Below, one piece after another: positions 57,901 through 64,000 of a stretch of 64,000 nucleotides of DNA. The notes under the pieces are model-generated. The model had not been told where the DNA came from, did no database searches, and saw only the letters and a program-made list of their open reading frames with translations. This stretch comes from Astropecten irregularis. Its lineage: Eukaryota; Echinodermata; Asteroidea; Paxillosida; Astropectinidae. Positions within the stretch are counted from its first letter, which is position 1. The number at the start of each line of letters is the position of its first letter. The DNA lies in assembly GCA_963971285.1 (NCBI GenBank), contig OZ020244.1, positions 35,402,001 through 35,466,000 of the forward strand, given 5' to 3'. Position numbers and translations under genes: made by a program.

Positions 57901-60900
57901 AGGTCTGTGCTATTTTTAGCGCAAGTGCGGAGTGCTATTGTCAAATGGTAAGTCACATGCACATTAACCCTAACCCACTTGGTTTGCCCTGTGGTAAGTG
58001 TGGTATCCTGAATACCACAATACATGTACACGATAGTGTGGTAATGCATGGTTTATGATCCAGTCCCACTGTGGAGACTATATAGAAATGTGAGGTAAGC
58101 AGCTCTTGTCTTGTGCTGTAAAAGTGTAGAAATGTGAAGAATGTTAACATGTTTTATTTTATTGTCTGTGCACAAGTTATTGTATATCGAAAACAGTATT
58201 TTCATCAAGATAGGGCGCTTAGGTGCAAAAAAACATTGTTGAATACATCTCGGTCGAACTGCAAGTTGAGGCTGTGGTGCCCTTTTGACCCTTGTGCATG
58301 CATGCCACAACTTTGGTCAGCTCTCTTTGTGCACTGTCTGTCACATGACTGTGTCACGTGAAAAGATATGCAGATCGACCAAGATGTATCCAACAATGCT
58401 TTGCGGAAGCGCCCTCTCTAGGGAGAAATGCTAATTTGTGATACCAATATGCCATGAATATTAAATGATTTTGATTGGGAAATAGAAAATATGCAAGTTG
58501 GGCTTGCCCATCGCCGACGTGGATGAACACTGTACACTCAGTGCTTGTGAGAGCACGTGAAAAAAGGAGGAGGTCGTGGGTTCGAATCCCACCTGAGCCA
58601 GCATGTGATTTTTTCACGTGCTCTCACAAGCACTGAGTATACAGTGCTCATCCACGTCGGTGATGGGCAAGCCCAATACCAAAATGCCTTAGGCCTATGG
58701 AAATCTTCACCAACTTAAAACCTTAATTCACTAAATACAATTTTGCACTATAATTGCACAAATTTTCATATTATATAGAATGGCAAAACAAATTTGTTGT
58801 GAAGTTAATGCTTTTTTTCAGATTGTCTTAGTCTTACCGATCTTTTTCCCCTGGAATGCACCCTCTCCTCAGGTTTGCTCTTTTTCCACGACGGAAAACT
58901 GATCCTCACGCCTATCGTAGAGGGCGCACCGTCACTAGGCTCGCGCACCACACTGTCCGATCTCCGCCGCACGCGGGTCCTGTGTACCGGATTCTTTGCA
59001 GCAACCCTCAGTTCAAATTCCACATCTTCCAAGTCCTCCAAGTTCAAACCTCCGGACAGCTGAATGTTTCCAGTCTTGGGGTCGATCATAAATACTGAGT
59101 CCTCGTTCCCTTCCTCAATGGAGTACAGGATGTTGGCGCATGGGCAGTTGTCCTGGGGAGAACAGTTTTGGGCGTCGGGGTCCTCTGCCCGGACAGTGGC
59201 GATGACGTCATCGCTGTAAGTGTCCTTGACATTGACGTCCACTACAAGAGTTTGCTGGTCAAATAATGGCATGTGCGAGTTTTCTGTTCCATAAAAACAC
59301 AAACAACAAGATGATGATGATAAAGACTTTGTCAAAAAGTACAAAAAAGAAAAAACAGAAATCTAATTGGTGAAAGGATAAGTGTAGTATTGCAATGGTT
59401 TTCCTGAGTGGACCAACTTTAGTTTTCATACATTGGAATTTTATAATAAGTTTTTTTTTTTCAATACATAATGTATTTTTCCAATGTATTTAAATTGCAT
59501 ATTAGGGAGACACTTTAGCGTCTAAATGTGAACATTTAGGAGACATTTGCAAATAGGGAGACTTTTCGGTGTCTCCCTATTATACCAGCTATACCTTTTA
59601 AAGACATATTTTTATTGTCCATATTTTAATAGAAGACAGAGAATGCTCTCAATATGAACATATGTCAATTTCAAGTTCATTGGTTTGGAGAATGTGAGAA
59701 ATAGGTATGTAAAGTTTGTGCACGACCCAATGAGAAAGTCTCCCTAAGGTCCCATCCTCGGTAATGAGAATTATGATCATGATGATGATGTGAGTGAAAC
59801 CAGTAGGTTTGGCCTTAGTTAGAAGAATTGTCCACATGCTGCAATCATCAAATGGACTATTAAATTATCAGAAAGTATATCTCTGGAACATTTAAAACTA
59901 CTTATCCAAAGCTAAATTACCTCTTCGAAAATAATTATGTGTCATATGTTTCTATAAAGCGTCATATAATGTTGATTCTAATGATTGTTGATACATGTAC
60001 TTGTCGTAATGAGCCAAACTGCCTGAATGGCTCTTGAACAAATTCAAGTATGTACAAGTAATTAACTGCTGAATTGCAATTAACTTAGTTGCGATGATCT
60101 TAACCCTAGGTCTGACACGGGGACTGGGACCTTAGGGTTACGATCGGGATGCTACCAAAGTATGATAGGCCTACTACCTAATAACAAAATGCGCAGTTTG
60201 TATATCAATTCTTTTTCAGTGATTAGTTAGACCTAATATAATATTCAGATGTTAAGAACTTGAGAGATTATTCTCAATAAGAAAAACAAATCAGGGAAAA
60301 GCGTTCCACTCAGTCGGAAGACCCTACCGACCATTTTCGCCCATCATGCATGTCTACCATGGGGCACTAGGCCTACCAGTACTATAATACAAGAGCTTAT
60401 TGGTTGCCTCTTTGTGCGTCATCATTCCTCACATACAAAAACTGCAATCAATGGGCGCATCCATTATTCACGACGCCAAATAGTCATTCCATTTTTAGTT
60501 TCTGGGCGGCTTTTATGAGGAGTGTCTCGATCGATTCTAGCAAGGAGGTATCGGAGCTGCAAGAGGTCTGTTGATCGTGAGGAGATGTATGTTTGCCCAA
60601 AATGACGGTGGGGATCGATTTGGCTTCAAGGTCCCACAGAACAATAAGGATATACATGTAGGGCCTACAACAAAAACACCACTGCTAAATTATTAGAATA
60701 TTATACAGTGTATATAGTTTGATCAAAAATGCATATACTTTTCTAGTATAGGCCATTATTTCAGAAGGTATAACGAATAAAACATTCATGATAATAAACA
60801 CAAGATGAATTATTATCTATTCAGATGGGAACTTCCATTGTATAGAATATGTAGAAACAGCTGAGTATACTTGCGATCAATTCGATTGAGTAAAATCTTA

Positions 60901-61860
60901 AAAGAATTAAAAAAAAATAAGAAAAGTCTAAGGTGAGCAAGTTAAAAAAAAATAGAGAGAGAGAGAAGGGAATAAAATTGAACATTGAAAATCGCAAAGA
61001 AAAATTGGCACAAATTTACGCTTGATTCCTTTCAGATCAATGCAGTTATTACGTTGACTGTAAGCCATTTTTCTTTTTTTATAGGACCCAAACCATCACA
61101 ATGTTGGGAGGGCCTGACGTTTGATCTTTCTCGAAACTCCATTTAATCAAAATAGTTCATACTGTTTATAAAACTAGAGGTCTTTGCGGCCTGTCACTAT
61201 AAAGGCCTATACGAATCTTGACCGAGAATTAAAGGCCTTTATATCATATTTTGGTTTTTATCAAATACAGATTCATGGGCAAAAATATTAAGGAAGGTAC
61301 AGTAACAGTCATCTGTGAACATTTCAGTCCCACACGGTGCCCACGTTTTGAGAAAAAAGTGAAAACTGCTACAGTATTTCTTGTCTTTTCACTTTTATTT
61401 TTGATCTTTAAAAGATCAAAAATAATTTGGGTCACTGGTTTTACTCTTTTCAGGATAAATACAGCAATTCAGACTGAAACATTTAATGGTATGTTTCTAC
61501 CATCACCATCTTCATACCCTGTAAGTTATACGTAAATCTGTGAACATTTCTGTTTTGGTTTCCTTACCAAAGTTTGATACTACCTTTAAACAGGCCTCGA
61601 ATGTAATGTGAGCAAAACATTTAAAACGGAAAGAAACCTATAAGGTGCAGTAATATCTTTTTCATCATCAACATTTATGCTAGAGCTCTAGTACACACAA
61701 CGGTTAAGAGTAAAGCGGGCAAAACACTAGGCCTTTTTATCAACGGTCAGCAAAATTCTTACCGAGAATATCACAGCTGTCCCCCATCCAGCACGGCGAA
61801 CAGACACACTCCCCGGTACGGTTGGAACACGTTCCGTGGTAACACTCTATCTCAACGTCC
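25052..61860 (-). CDS. Giant modular extracellular protein: EGF, cadherin, DUF11-like modules, F5/8C, Asp-box (5' partial)
   Basis: Coding exons, 5' to 3': 61763-61860, 58838-59283, 57334-57612, 55472-55702, 54595-54781, 53032-53145, 52338-52528, 51152-51394, 50497-50760, 49202-49702, 48753-49050, 47462-47664, 45913-46032, 43642-43863, 42209-42361, 41058-41364, 39999-40263, 38209-38380, 36491-36710, 35502-35677, 34379-34507, 32214-32394, 31001-31027, 30415-30466, 29484-29521, 27646-27906, 25052-25152. All have GT-AG borders and phases agree at all 26 junctions, giving 1,825 residues to a TGA. The first exon starts inside a codon, so more lies beyond the window. Many N-x-S/T sites and paired cysteines fit a secreted or matrix protein. 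No transmembrane segment was seen, but the N-terminus is missing. Likely role, by domain content only: cell-matrix or cell-surface adhesion with sugar binding. I know no named protein with this architecture. Confidence 0.88.
25235..25673. mobile_element. Tc1/mariner-like MITE in the last intron
   Basis: Termini CAGGGTGTCCCAGAAAAAAC and GTTTGTTTTGGGACACCCTG are inverted, flanked by TA on both sides (25233-25234 and 25674-25675). TA duplication plus the CAGGGTGTCCC end suggests a mariner-type source. It begins about 80 bases from the last coding exon. Confidence 0.75.
25850..26172. mobile_element. MITE family 1 copy
   Basis: Starts at a diverged GGTTTTTGTCAAAAAATTTG and ends TACGATAGTACCTTTAAA. 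In the last intron of the large gene. Confidence 0.6.
26295..26565. mobile_element. Palindromic element, AATGCGCGGTATTTTTGAACGC ends
   Basis: Left GAAATGCGCGGTATTTTTGA and GAGGGCGCT are mirrored by AGCGCCCTC and TCAAAAATACCGCGCATT. ACTTCCGGGGGT and its complement form the inner part. Non-coding. Confidence 0.6.
26684..27195. mobile_element. Second copy of the 8070-8585 repeat
   Basis: Shares GTGTGGTTTCATATCCAGCA, CGCAAGACGGCAAAGAA and the closing CATGTGTCATGGCGGCCAC with the first copy. Intronic, non-coding. Confidence 0.6.
27246..27545. mobile_element. MITE family 5 copy
   Basis: GGGCCCAATTTCC at the left and GAAATTGGGCC at the right, with several GCTAACGGTAAC-type inverted blocks between. 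A second copy, reversed, lies at about 32443-32736 beside exon 32214-32394. Confidence 0.65.
27961..28091. mobile_element. Short palindromic MITE, 131 bp
   Basis: Ends GGGCCTGTTTGTTTC and GAAACAAACAGGCCC are perfect inverted repeats; TAT flanks both sides (27958-27960 and 28092-28094). GGATCCGGATCC-like palindromes fill the arms. Only 55 bases upstream of coding exon 27646-27906. Confidence 0.7.
28395..29445. repeat. Tandem array of tRNA-B-box units, seven copies
   Basis: Units of about 137-163 bp start with GGCTGGTTCGAATCCCGCTT (at about 28409, 28542, 28702, 28859, 28997, 29141, 29306) and continue with CAAATTTTCTTTGCTCACTT and TGACTCCAGCTGCTGTTTTG. GGTTCGAATCC is an exact Pol III B box in five copies; two have GTTTCGAATCC. 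No A box was seen within the units. The source is probably the 3' half of a tRNA-type SINE. Confidence 0.85.
29619..29870 (+). pseudogene. LINE 3' end (CR1/L2-like)
   Basis: An open stretch of about 50 codons to the TAG at 29769 reads RTIRYGQRAFAKAAPAIWNK, then LPATIRQMTSLDSFKRKLKS, the usual C-terminus of CR1/L2/Rex-type reverse transcriptases. A short untranslated tail follows, ending in tandem TTA repeats. It is 5' truncated, as LINE copies normally are, and lies antisense in an intron. Confidence 0.8.
31519..31879. mobile_element. MITE family 1, near full copy
   Basis: TTTAAAGGTAATATCATACT to CAAAGTATGAAACTACCTTT with the central TTTTAAAAGATCAAAA palindrome. Intronic. Confidence 0.7.
31940..32208. 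mobile_element. Inverted-repeat element abutting a splice donor
   Basis: CATTTTGGACGGC near the left and GCCGTCCAAAATGG near the right are inverted; the outer ends AGAGAGCGTGCACGTGACGT and TCACGTGACTGCACACCCTC are also related. The centre is rich in CGTACGCACGC. Its right edge lies about 5 bases inside the donor of exon 32214-32394. Confidence 0.6.
32443..32736. mobile_element. MITE family 5 copy, reversed
   Basis: GGGCCCAATTTCATGGAATC at the left and GAAATTGGGCCC at the right. About 50 bases upstream of the discoidin exon 32214-32394. Confidence 0.65.
32945..33150. mobile_element. MITE family 6 copy, reversed
   Basis: GCAGTTTGGAACCGGGTTGA, CGATCCGGCTAGGCCGTCC and the closing CCAACCCCTGAGATTTTGGA match the copy at 21365-21695 in inverse sense. 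Confidence 0.6.
33413..33657. mobile_element. MITE family 4 copy
   Basis: GGAGCCAATTTCATAAAACT to TTTTATGAAATTGGCCCC. A LINE tail starts directly after it. Intronic. Confidence 0.65.
33658..33926 (+). pseudogene. LINE 3' end, frame-broken
   Basis: SKSFGDRSSSTAGPKLWNSV and PINIRNSPSVTVFRQ give the same RT C-terminal pattern (P-x-LWN-x-VP, FR) as the copy at 29619, but the upstream part is in another frame. Ends in AGCGCTTTATAAATACCAG and TTATTATT repeats. A different or older family member. Confidence 0.72.
33982..34229. mobile_element. MITE family 4 copy
   Basis: CTGGGGCCAATTTCATGGCG to CGTGAAATTGGCCCCTGG with the shared inner text ACACGTGGAAATTTGGTTGT. About 150 bases downstream of discoidin exon 34379-34507. 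Confidence 0.7.
34661..34950 (+). mobile_element. tRNA-derived SINE
   Basis: An A-box-like TGGCGTAGCGG and a mutated B box GGTTAAAGTCC lie 50-60 bases apart at the 5' end; a unique body and an AATAATAATAAT tail follow. Typical SINE structure, intronic, same family type as other SINEs not established. Confidence 0.65.
35093..35312. mobile_element. MITE family 1, truncated copy
   Basis: CTTAAAGGTAATATCATACT to the middle palindrome TTTTAAAAGATC, after which homology stops. About 190 bases downstream of exon 35502-35677. Confidence 0.65.
35757..36385. repeat. MITE family 3 pieces around a GGGGCCACC-rich segment
   Basis: Several arms of the GGGAGACTTT(T/G)G(G)(C/A)GAACC family occur at about 35757-35795, 35843-35942 and 36238-36384, in mixed orientation. 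The last pair is nearly palindromic around CAATGCGCCCATGCTCACA. Confidence 0.6.
37064..37431. mobile_element. MITE family 1, full copy
   Basis: TTAAAGGGAGTATCATACTT to AAAGTATGATACTACCTTTA. A half element follows at about 37440-37600. Confidence 0.75.
37953..38125 (+). mobile_element. tRNA-derived SINE
   Basis: A box TGGCCTAGCAGG and perfect B box GGTTCGAATCC in a tRNA-like head, followed by the body CACGTGCTCTCACAACCACT and ATCCACGTCGGTGAAGG. The same body occurs twice, inverted, at 58500-58674. The anticodon arm is poor, so it is not a tRNA gene. Confidence 0.75.
39545..39695. mobile_element. Inverted-repeat element, AGCGCTCCGCACT ends
   Basis: ATAGCGCTCCGCACTTGCGC at the left, TTAGTGCAGAGCGCT at the right; inner arms CAGACAAACATTG and CAATGTTTGTCTG. 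A second copy at about 57768-57945 is reversed. TG/CA-alternating centres in both. Confidence 0.65.
39723..39968. mobile_element. Palindromic element with GGAGCC hexamer array
   Basis: GGCCCTTTTCCAAACCTCGG and CCGAGGTTTGGAAAAGGGCC are perfect inverted ends. The right arm carries about six tandem GGAGCC, the left arm irregular GGCTCC. Only 31 bases downstream of the donor of exon 39999-40263. Confidence 0.7.
39999..41364 (-). other. Protein module 7 (exons 41058-41364 and 39999-40263)
   Basis: Residues 1184-1374: the first cysteine of the pair is Ser (AGC at plus 41194-41196) while the second remains, S-NITLLWVGANYA-C. TAFIDLGVLTNHG ends at a phase 1 intron. The second exon reads DDEIQLSFEVQLADHPDLSD, then runs into the next unit (FPEIVFNMSTP). 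Confidence 0.76.
41389..41560 (-). mobile_element. tRNA-derived SINE, minus strand
   Basis: Minus strand reads A box TGGCTCAGTTGG and B box AGTTCGAATCC, then a TTTTCTTTGTTCACTTTTC tail shared with the 28.4-29.4 kb array. Similar copies at about 42795-42990 and degenerate ones near 38712-38790 and 39000-39075. The anticodon stem does not fold properly. Confidence 0.7.
41845..42185. mobile_element. MITE family 1 copy beside exon 42209-42361
   Basis: Starts inside one terminus near CAGTATCATACCAAAACAG and ends GTATGATACTACCTTTAAT, 24 bases downstream of the coding exon's donor side. Confidence 0.7.
43971..44337. mobile_element. MITE family 1, full copy
   Basis: TTTAAAGGTAGTATCAGGTA to AAAGTATGATGCTACCTTTA. 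Inside the module 6 intron. Confidence 0.72.
44641..44776. mobile_element. MITE family 3, near-perfect palindrome of 136 bp
   Basis: CAATGGGAGACTTTTGAGAA and its complement are the ends; the whole element is close to a perfect palindrome around GTGAGCATGCGCGCG, with alternating CA/GC steps. Related copies: 45223-45369, 46525-46664 and pieces at 35757-36385. Confidence 0.8.
45022..45671. mobile_element. MITE family 1 interrupted by MITE family 3
   Basis: Family 1 text runs to TTTCTGGT at 45222, is broken by a 147-bp family 3 palindrome (45223-45369), and resumes with GGTTTTACTCTTTTCTGGAT. A further, reversed family 1 half follows at about 45495-45671. Uninterrupted copies elsewhere read GGTCATTGGTTTTAC at this place. 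Confidence 0.8.
46072..46498. mobile_element. PIF/Harbinger-like element with TTA duplication and ORF remnant
   Basis: Termini GGCCCGCTTCAAACGTCGAA and its near complement at the right end are flanked by TTA at 46069-46071 and 46499-46501. Inside, a plus-strand frame begins at 46198 with MADQERVMILHYIL, which recalls the start of Harbinger-type transposases, then runs into the right arm. It is a deletion derivative with no catalytic domain left. Confidence 0.75.
46525..46664. mobile_element. MITE family 3 palindrome
   Basis: CAATGGGAGACTTTTGAGAA to CTCAAAAGTCTCCCATTG, 140 bp, almost perfectly palindromic, starting 24 bases past the TTA of the Harbinger-like element. Confidence 0.78.
46952..47330. 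mobile_element. MITE family 2, full copy
   Basis: Starts near AAAGGCACAATACATGATTG and ends CCTATATGCTCCCTTTAA. Serves as the reference copy for the family; other copies at about 62650-63045 (full) and 56060-56450 (partial). Confidence 0.7.
47462..49050 (-). other. Protein module 5 (exons 48753-49050 and 47462-47664)
   Basis: Residues 852-1018: LAVYELTVLTPPNS, C-RSHMIRAGRNLP-C, AVLDIGPVKNVG, then DADDNKMVAQVVVKLEDVAV. The phase 1 intron sits right after KNVG, matching module 2 and module 7. The intron holds two family 1 MITEs. Confidence 0.78.
47807..48533. mobile_element. Two MITE family 1 copies, back to back
   Basis: One copy ends TACTATACCTTTAATT at about 48171 and the next starts TGTAGTATCATACTTTGG at about 48176 in opposite orientation, so the TIRs almost touch. 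Both are nearly full length. Confidence 0.75.
49202..49702 (-). other. Protein module 4 (single 501-bp exon)
   Basis: Residues 685-851 lie in one exon with no internal intron, unlike every other module. C-RVEVVNIGSNFH-C, YIVDLGVVSNS, TFVLEVSLQWLDHEELVDGE and VTVTVQATYGPTG are all clear. Phase 0 at both ends. It gives the cleanest view of a complete module of 167 residues. Confidence 0.82.
49929..50449. mobile_element. Inverted-repeat element, CATAGACATAAATAACC ends
   Basis: CCATAGACATAAATAACC and ACCGACAGC on the left are mirrored by GCTGTCGGTCTATGG and GTTATTTATGTCTGTGG on the right. Non-coding; lies between exons 49202-49702 and 50497-50760. Confidence 0.65.
50497..51394 (-). other. Protein module 3 (exons 51152-51394 and 50497-50760)
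   Basis: Residues 516-684: YAVTIGGSVGFVVTI, C-RAEVVYAGYNVP-C, then LQFNFGGITNHGRRNQAGDN and LLKVLVTAELL, closing with FEVTAGVRYEM. One phase 0 intron before the DLG-equivalent strand, the same place as in module 1. Confidence 0.78.
51451..52294. mobile_element. Two MITE family 1 copies, degenerate
   Basis: AAGGTAGTATCATACTTTGG opens the first (to about 51752); the second runs from about 51960 to CAGTATGATACTACCTTTAA at 52294, with a fragment at 51858-51907. The second ends 43 bases from exon 52338-52528. Confidence 0.65.
52652..52900. mobile_element. MITE family 4 copy
   Basis: GTGCCAAATTTCATAAAACT to TTTTATGAAATTGGCCCC. Between exons 52338-52528 and 53032-53145. Confidence 0.65.
53224..53587. 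mobile_element. MITE family 1, best preserved copy
   Basis: TTTAAAGGTAGTATCATACT to AGTATGATACTACCTTTAA, with inner TTTTAAAAGATCAAA. Good reference for the consensus. Upstream of exon 53032-53145. Confidence 0.8.
53836..54284 (+). mobile_element. SINE with duplicated B box fused to a LINE tail
   Basis: GTGGCCTAGTGGTCTGGCGG (A-box region) is followed by two copies, 37 bp apart, of ATCTACAGATTGTGGGTTC, the second with a perfect B box GGTTCGAATCC. The body GGCAAGACGCTTTATCACAT and CACCCAGGTGTAAATGGGTA is a common marine-invertebrate SINE core. From about 54055 the frame reads RLHLIGHALRR and later IIEDLNAIGLRHDEA, RDGWQK, as in the C-terminus of non-LTR elements. Confidence 0.7.
55472..57612 (-). 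other. Protein module 1 (exons 57334-57612 and 55472-55702)
   Basis: Residues 182-351. Module signature: TDVKIGEKVPLLLTLWLP, then C-x12-S around a GNN motif, then VMDLGEVTNDGSD and NKIKIQFTVVLQ. The second cysteine of the conserved pair is Ser (TCC at plus 57388-57390). The internal intron is phase 0, just before the DLG strand. The pattern resembles bacterial DUF11/conserved-repeat adhesin modules; the relation is inferred from motif order, not from a search. Confidence 0.75.
57768..57945. mobile_element. Second AGCGCTCCGCACT element, reversed
   Basis: ATAGCGCTCCGCACTAATGA on the left; CAGACAAACATTGG and CAATGTTTGTCTG are inner arms; the centre has alternating GCGTGCACGCGTGCACGCGT. Compare 39545-39695. 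Confidence 0.65.
58500..58674. mobile_element. Palindromic SINE pair
   Basis: A reversed SINE body (GGGCTTGCCCATCGCCGACG to CTTGTGAGAGCACGTG) runs straight into a forward copy that has a B box GGTTCGAATCC and ends GTCGGTGATGGGCAAGCCC. The family is that of 37953-38125. Confidence 0.7.
58838..59283 (-). CDS. Large gene exon: cadherin-like domain and basic cleavage-like sites
   Basis: Residues 33-181. The order fits a cadherin repeat: VRAEDPDAQNC (63-73), LYSIEEGNEDSVFMID (85-100), then PKTGNIQLSGGLNLEDLE (101-118) and the FELRVAA strand (122-128). An insert with three cysteines (73, 79, 81) is unusual for a cadherin. Two furin-like sites follow: RVRRRS (136-141) and RGKRS (177-181), the second at the very end of the exon. 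If used, they would separate the EGF and cadherin part from the modules. Confidence 0.8.
59345..61762. other. First visible intron of the large gene
   Basis: No further exon was recognised. It includes a MITE family 1 copy (61231-61590), a GAGA run at 60955-60967, and repeats of GGGAGAC near 59500-59750. A short GC-richer patch at 60500-60640 has no convincing frame. Confidence 0.5.
61231..61590. mobile_element. MITE family 1 copy
   Basis: TTAAAGGCCTTTATATCATA (diverged left end) to AAAGTTTGATACTACCTTTA. It lies 173 bases from the EGF exon. Confidence 0.65.
61763..61860 (-). CDS. Large gene exon: EGF-like fragment
   Basis: Residues 1-32 of the visible protein: C-YHG-T-C, then GECVC, then C-WMGDSC, the spacing of the last two thirds of an EGF-like domain. 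The first cysteine pair member would lie in the preceding exon, outside the recognised sequence. Phase at the left side is 2-in, 1-out, so it joins smoothly to the cadherin exon. Confidence 0.8.
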
Positions 61861-64000
61861 CTGGGAAAACAAAGAAAGTGGATTTTGGTTTCAGTCATAA
61901 AGTTAGGAAAAATATAGGAACCGTCCGGTCAGATTTATGGTGATATGAAACGAATGAAGCCTCTGTATGTCGGTCTGGGTATACTTTAAATGACAGGCCT
62001 CATTGGTAAACATTTTAGTCAACAAATTTGGTATATTTTGCATTAACTGCAAAATGGAAGACATACTGCCGTAATAGGCACAATTTGTAAATATGACCCC
62101 TTAGCAAAAGATCCGAAACACAATATAGTTTTAAGTTTAAGTTTCCGTTGCTGTTTTCTGAGCAACGTGAGTTAACTGCAATTTTTGTCCTCATTGATAA
62201 GACAATTATTAGACAATCACAATTATATCACTTTTTGGGTCATTTTACGGCAGTTTTCTTGTAAAGGCGTGTACAACATAGGTAAAGGTGACAGATGGAA
62301 ACAGTAGAAATCGACGAAAAACCGTTCCAAATTATTGGTACGCCAAATTGTGTGGGAAAAGCTGTCTCATTTTTTCATCTTGCCAAGGTAACTGTTTTGG
62401 CGATTTGGTTTTTGACTCTTTTCTGGATAAATACAGCATTTCAGGCTGAACATTTTTCACTGTATGTTTCCGCCATTACCGTCTTTGTACTTAAATCTGT
62501 GAACATTTCAGTATTGGTTTGTTACCAATGTTGTGCATGCCCTTTAAATGTACTTCTAAGATACAATCAGCAGTGAGGTATTCCTAGCGATGTACTCCGT
62601 TTTATGATTTATTTATTTCTATGTCCACTACTGTTACTTTATTACGTTTTAAAAGATGGTACAAAACATGATTGGTAAAGGTCACAGGACAGCACTCATA
62701 CTAAGTATGATCAAAATAACATGTACACGAAATAATAAACCTGTGAAAATTTGAGCTCAATCGGACATCTGAGTCACGAGAAAATAGCGGAAACCCGACT
62801 CGATTTTTCTTATAAAACATGAAAAATAGTTTACTTTACATTTGTTCCAAAAATCGTTTGGACGAACGATCTTTGGAAAAGACACTAAATCTTGATTTCC
62901 TTGAAAACCCAGCATCTGATGAACTAAGATTTCCCATGGTGACTGTTTGCACTGTTTACGAACTGTTGAGTCCATTTTCTATCTCAAACTCAATATTTTT
63001 TTTAGGCCTTGCAAATCCTATATGCTCGATCCCTTTAAGCGTGTCTGGAACTCATTGCCTATGAGTCAATTACCACGTGTGGCAAGACCCTTAGGCCATT
63101 TTTGTGGCAATATGAATGTGTACAGCTCATTATGAAGTACCGCTGGATGTGTGTAATCATCAATTTGGTTTACTGTATAAATTCTCCTTCGACCGGAGCA
63201 AAAATACAGTACCATTCATAATTCCCATTGTCCCCGAGCCTCCACCGTAGTGCGATGTTTTGTTTCCCTCGTAGTCATACCAAACTTACATGAAATCAAT
63301 AATGGATTGTGACCGGTGTGATTGTTGCACAACAAGCTAAAGAATAAGAACCGCCATCTTTCTCACGGCTGATCGATAATACGGCGTTAAACAGCTCCGT
63401 TATATGAAGACCTCTACGCCCGTTATACCCCAAATAAAACTGAAGATGTCTCGAAGCAAGTCCTTCATGAAAAGAACACGGTCAGTTGAACAACGATAGC
63501 TGAGCGCTTGACTACCAAATGTTAGGTCCAAAAATCAAATCCGCTGGACAAAATCGTCCTTCGTAAGGTTGTTGCCAATTACCGTCCTGGCATCTTCTTT
63601 TGCATTTCTTTGCCAATCAGCTCATGCAGGTTTTGCACCTGTCTCTTTCAAGGTAGTATCATACTTTGGTAAGAAACCAAAACTGAAATGTTCACAGATT
63701 CACGTATAACTTTCAGAGCATGCAGATGGTGCTGGTAGAAACCTACCGTTAAAATTTTGCCGGCTGAAATGGTGTATTTATCCAGAAATTAGTAAAACAA
63801 CGACCAAAAATCGTTTTGATCTTTTAAAAGATCAAAAATAAAAGAGAAAAAAATTAAGAAATACTGTGGCCGTTTTTCACGATTGTCTCTAAAAGTGGGC
63901 ACCGTATGGGATTGAAATTTTCACAGATGACTGTTACTGTATCTTCCTAGATATTTTTGCCCATATGCATGAATCTGTACTTCTTTGACAAAAACCAAAG
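61861..64000. other. Upstream intron sequence of the large gene, right edge
   Basis: No exon found. Contains a partial family 1 repeat (about 62385-62548), a MITE family 2 copy (about 62650-63045), and a reversed MITE family 1 copy (63649 to the edge). The gene's remaining 5' exons and promoter must lie beyond 64000. Confidence 0.5.

Noticed and set aside
60500-60640. Possible exon in a GC-richer patch
   Set aside because: Short frames only, with no conserved motif and no splice sites in phase with neighbouring exons.

Overview
The window looks like animal nuclear DNA, most likely from an echinoderm; a starfish is my best guess, at low confidence. The genes have GT-AG introns, the gene families are metazoan (SLC16 transporter, C-type lectin, an F5/8C and cadherin protein), and the introns are full of palindromic miniature transposons, tRNA-type SINEs and CR1/L2-like LINE tails of the kind common in ambulacrarian genomes. 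No prokaryotic, viral or organellar genes were seen. All three genes lie on the minus strand, so transcription runs from high to low coordinates.

Layout. (1) 612-1097: an intronless secreted C-type lectin of 161 aa with a galactose-type QPD motif. (2) 3415-13148: an SLC16/monocarboxylate-transporter-like gene, reconstructed here from four exons (503 aa). (3) About 13.2-25.0 kb: a gene-poor block of repeats with a tandemly duplicated hairpin-bearing repeat (15.4-19.8 kb), an eight-copy 130-bp array, a cluster of TCGTACGTACGA-type palindromes and homopolymer runs. (4) 25052-61860 and probably past the right edge: a very large gene of which 27 coding exons (5,479 nt, 1,825 residues) join with consistent reading phase at every junction. 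Its product reads, N to C: EGF-like fragment, cadherin-like domain, basic cleavage-like sites, seven modules of 164-190 residues that resemble bacterial DUF11/conserved-repeat adhesin modules, a diverged eighth unit, an F5/8C (discoidin) domain, and a short region with two Asp-box (BNR) motifs. I do not recognise this combination as a named protein; it is the main candidate for something undescribed.

The big gene's introns carry more than a dozen copies of one roughly 360-bp miniature element, plus other inverted-repeat elements. Some have clear target duplications (TTA, TA) or nested insertions that give relative ages. The lectin and the large protein both look extracellular and carbohydrate- or matrix-related; the transporter is a plasma-membrane protein. 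Nothing in the sequence shows that the three genes act in one pathway.

Limits. Exon boundaries were read by eye from splice consensus and phase. The 5' end of the large gene lies outside the window, its 3' end rests on one in-frame stop, and no transcript evidence is available. Repeat boundaries without stated target duplications are approximate.
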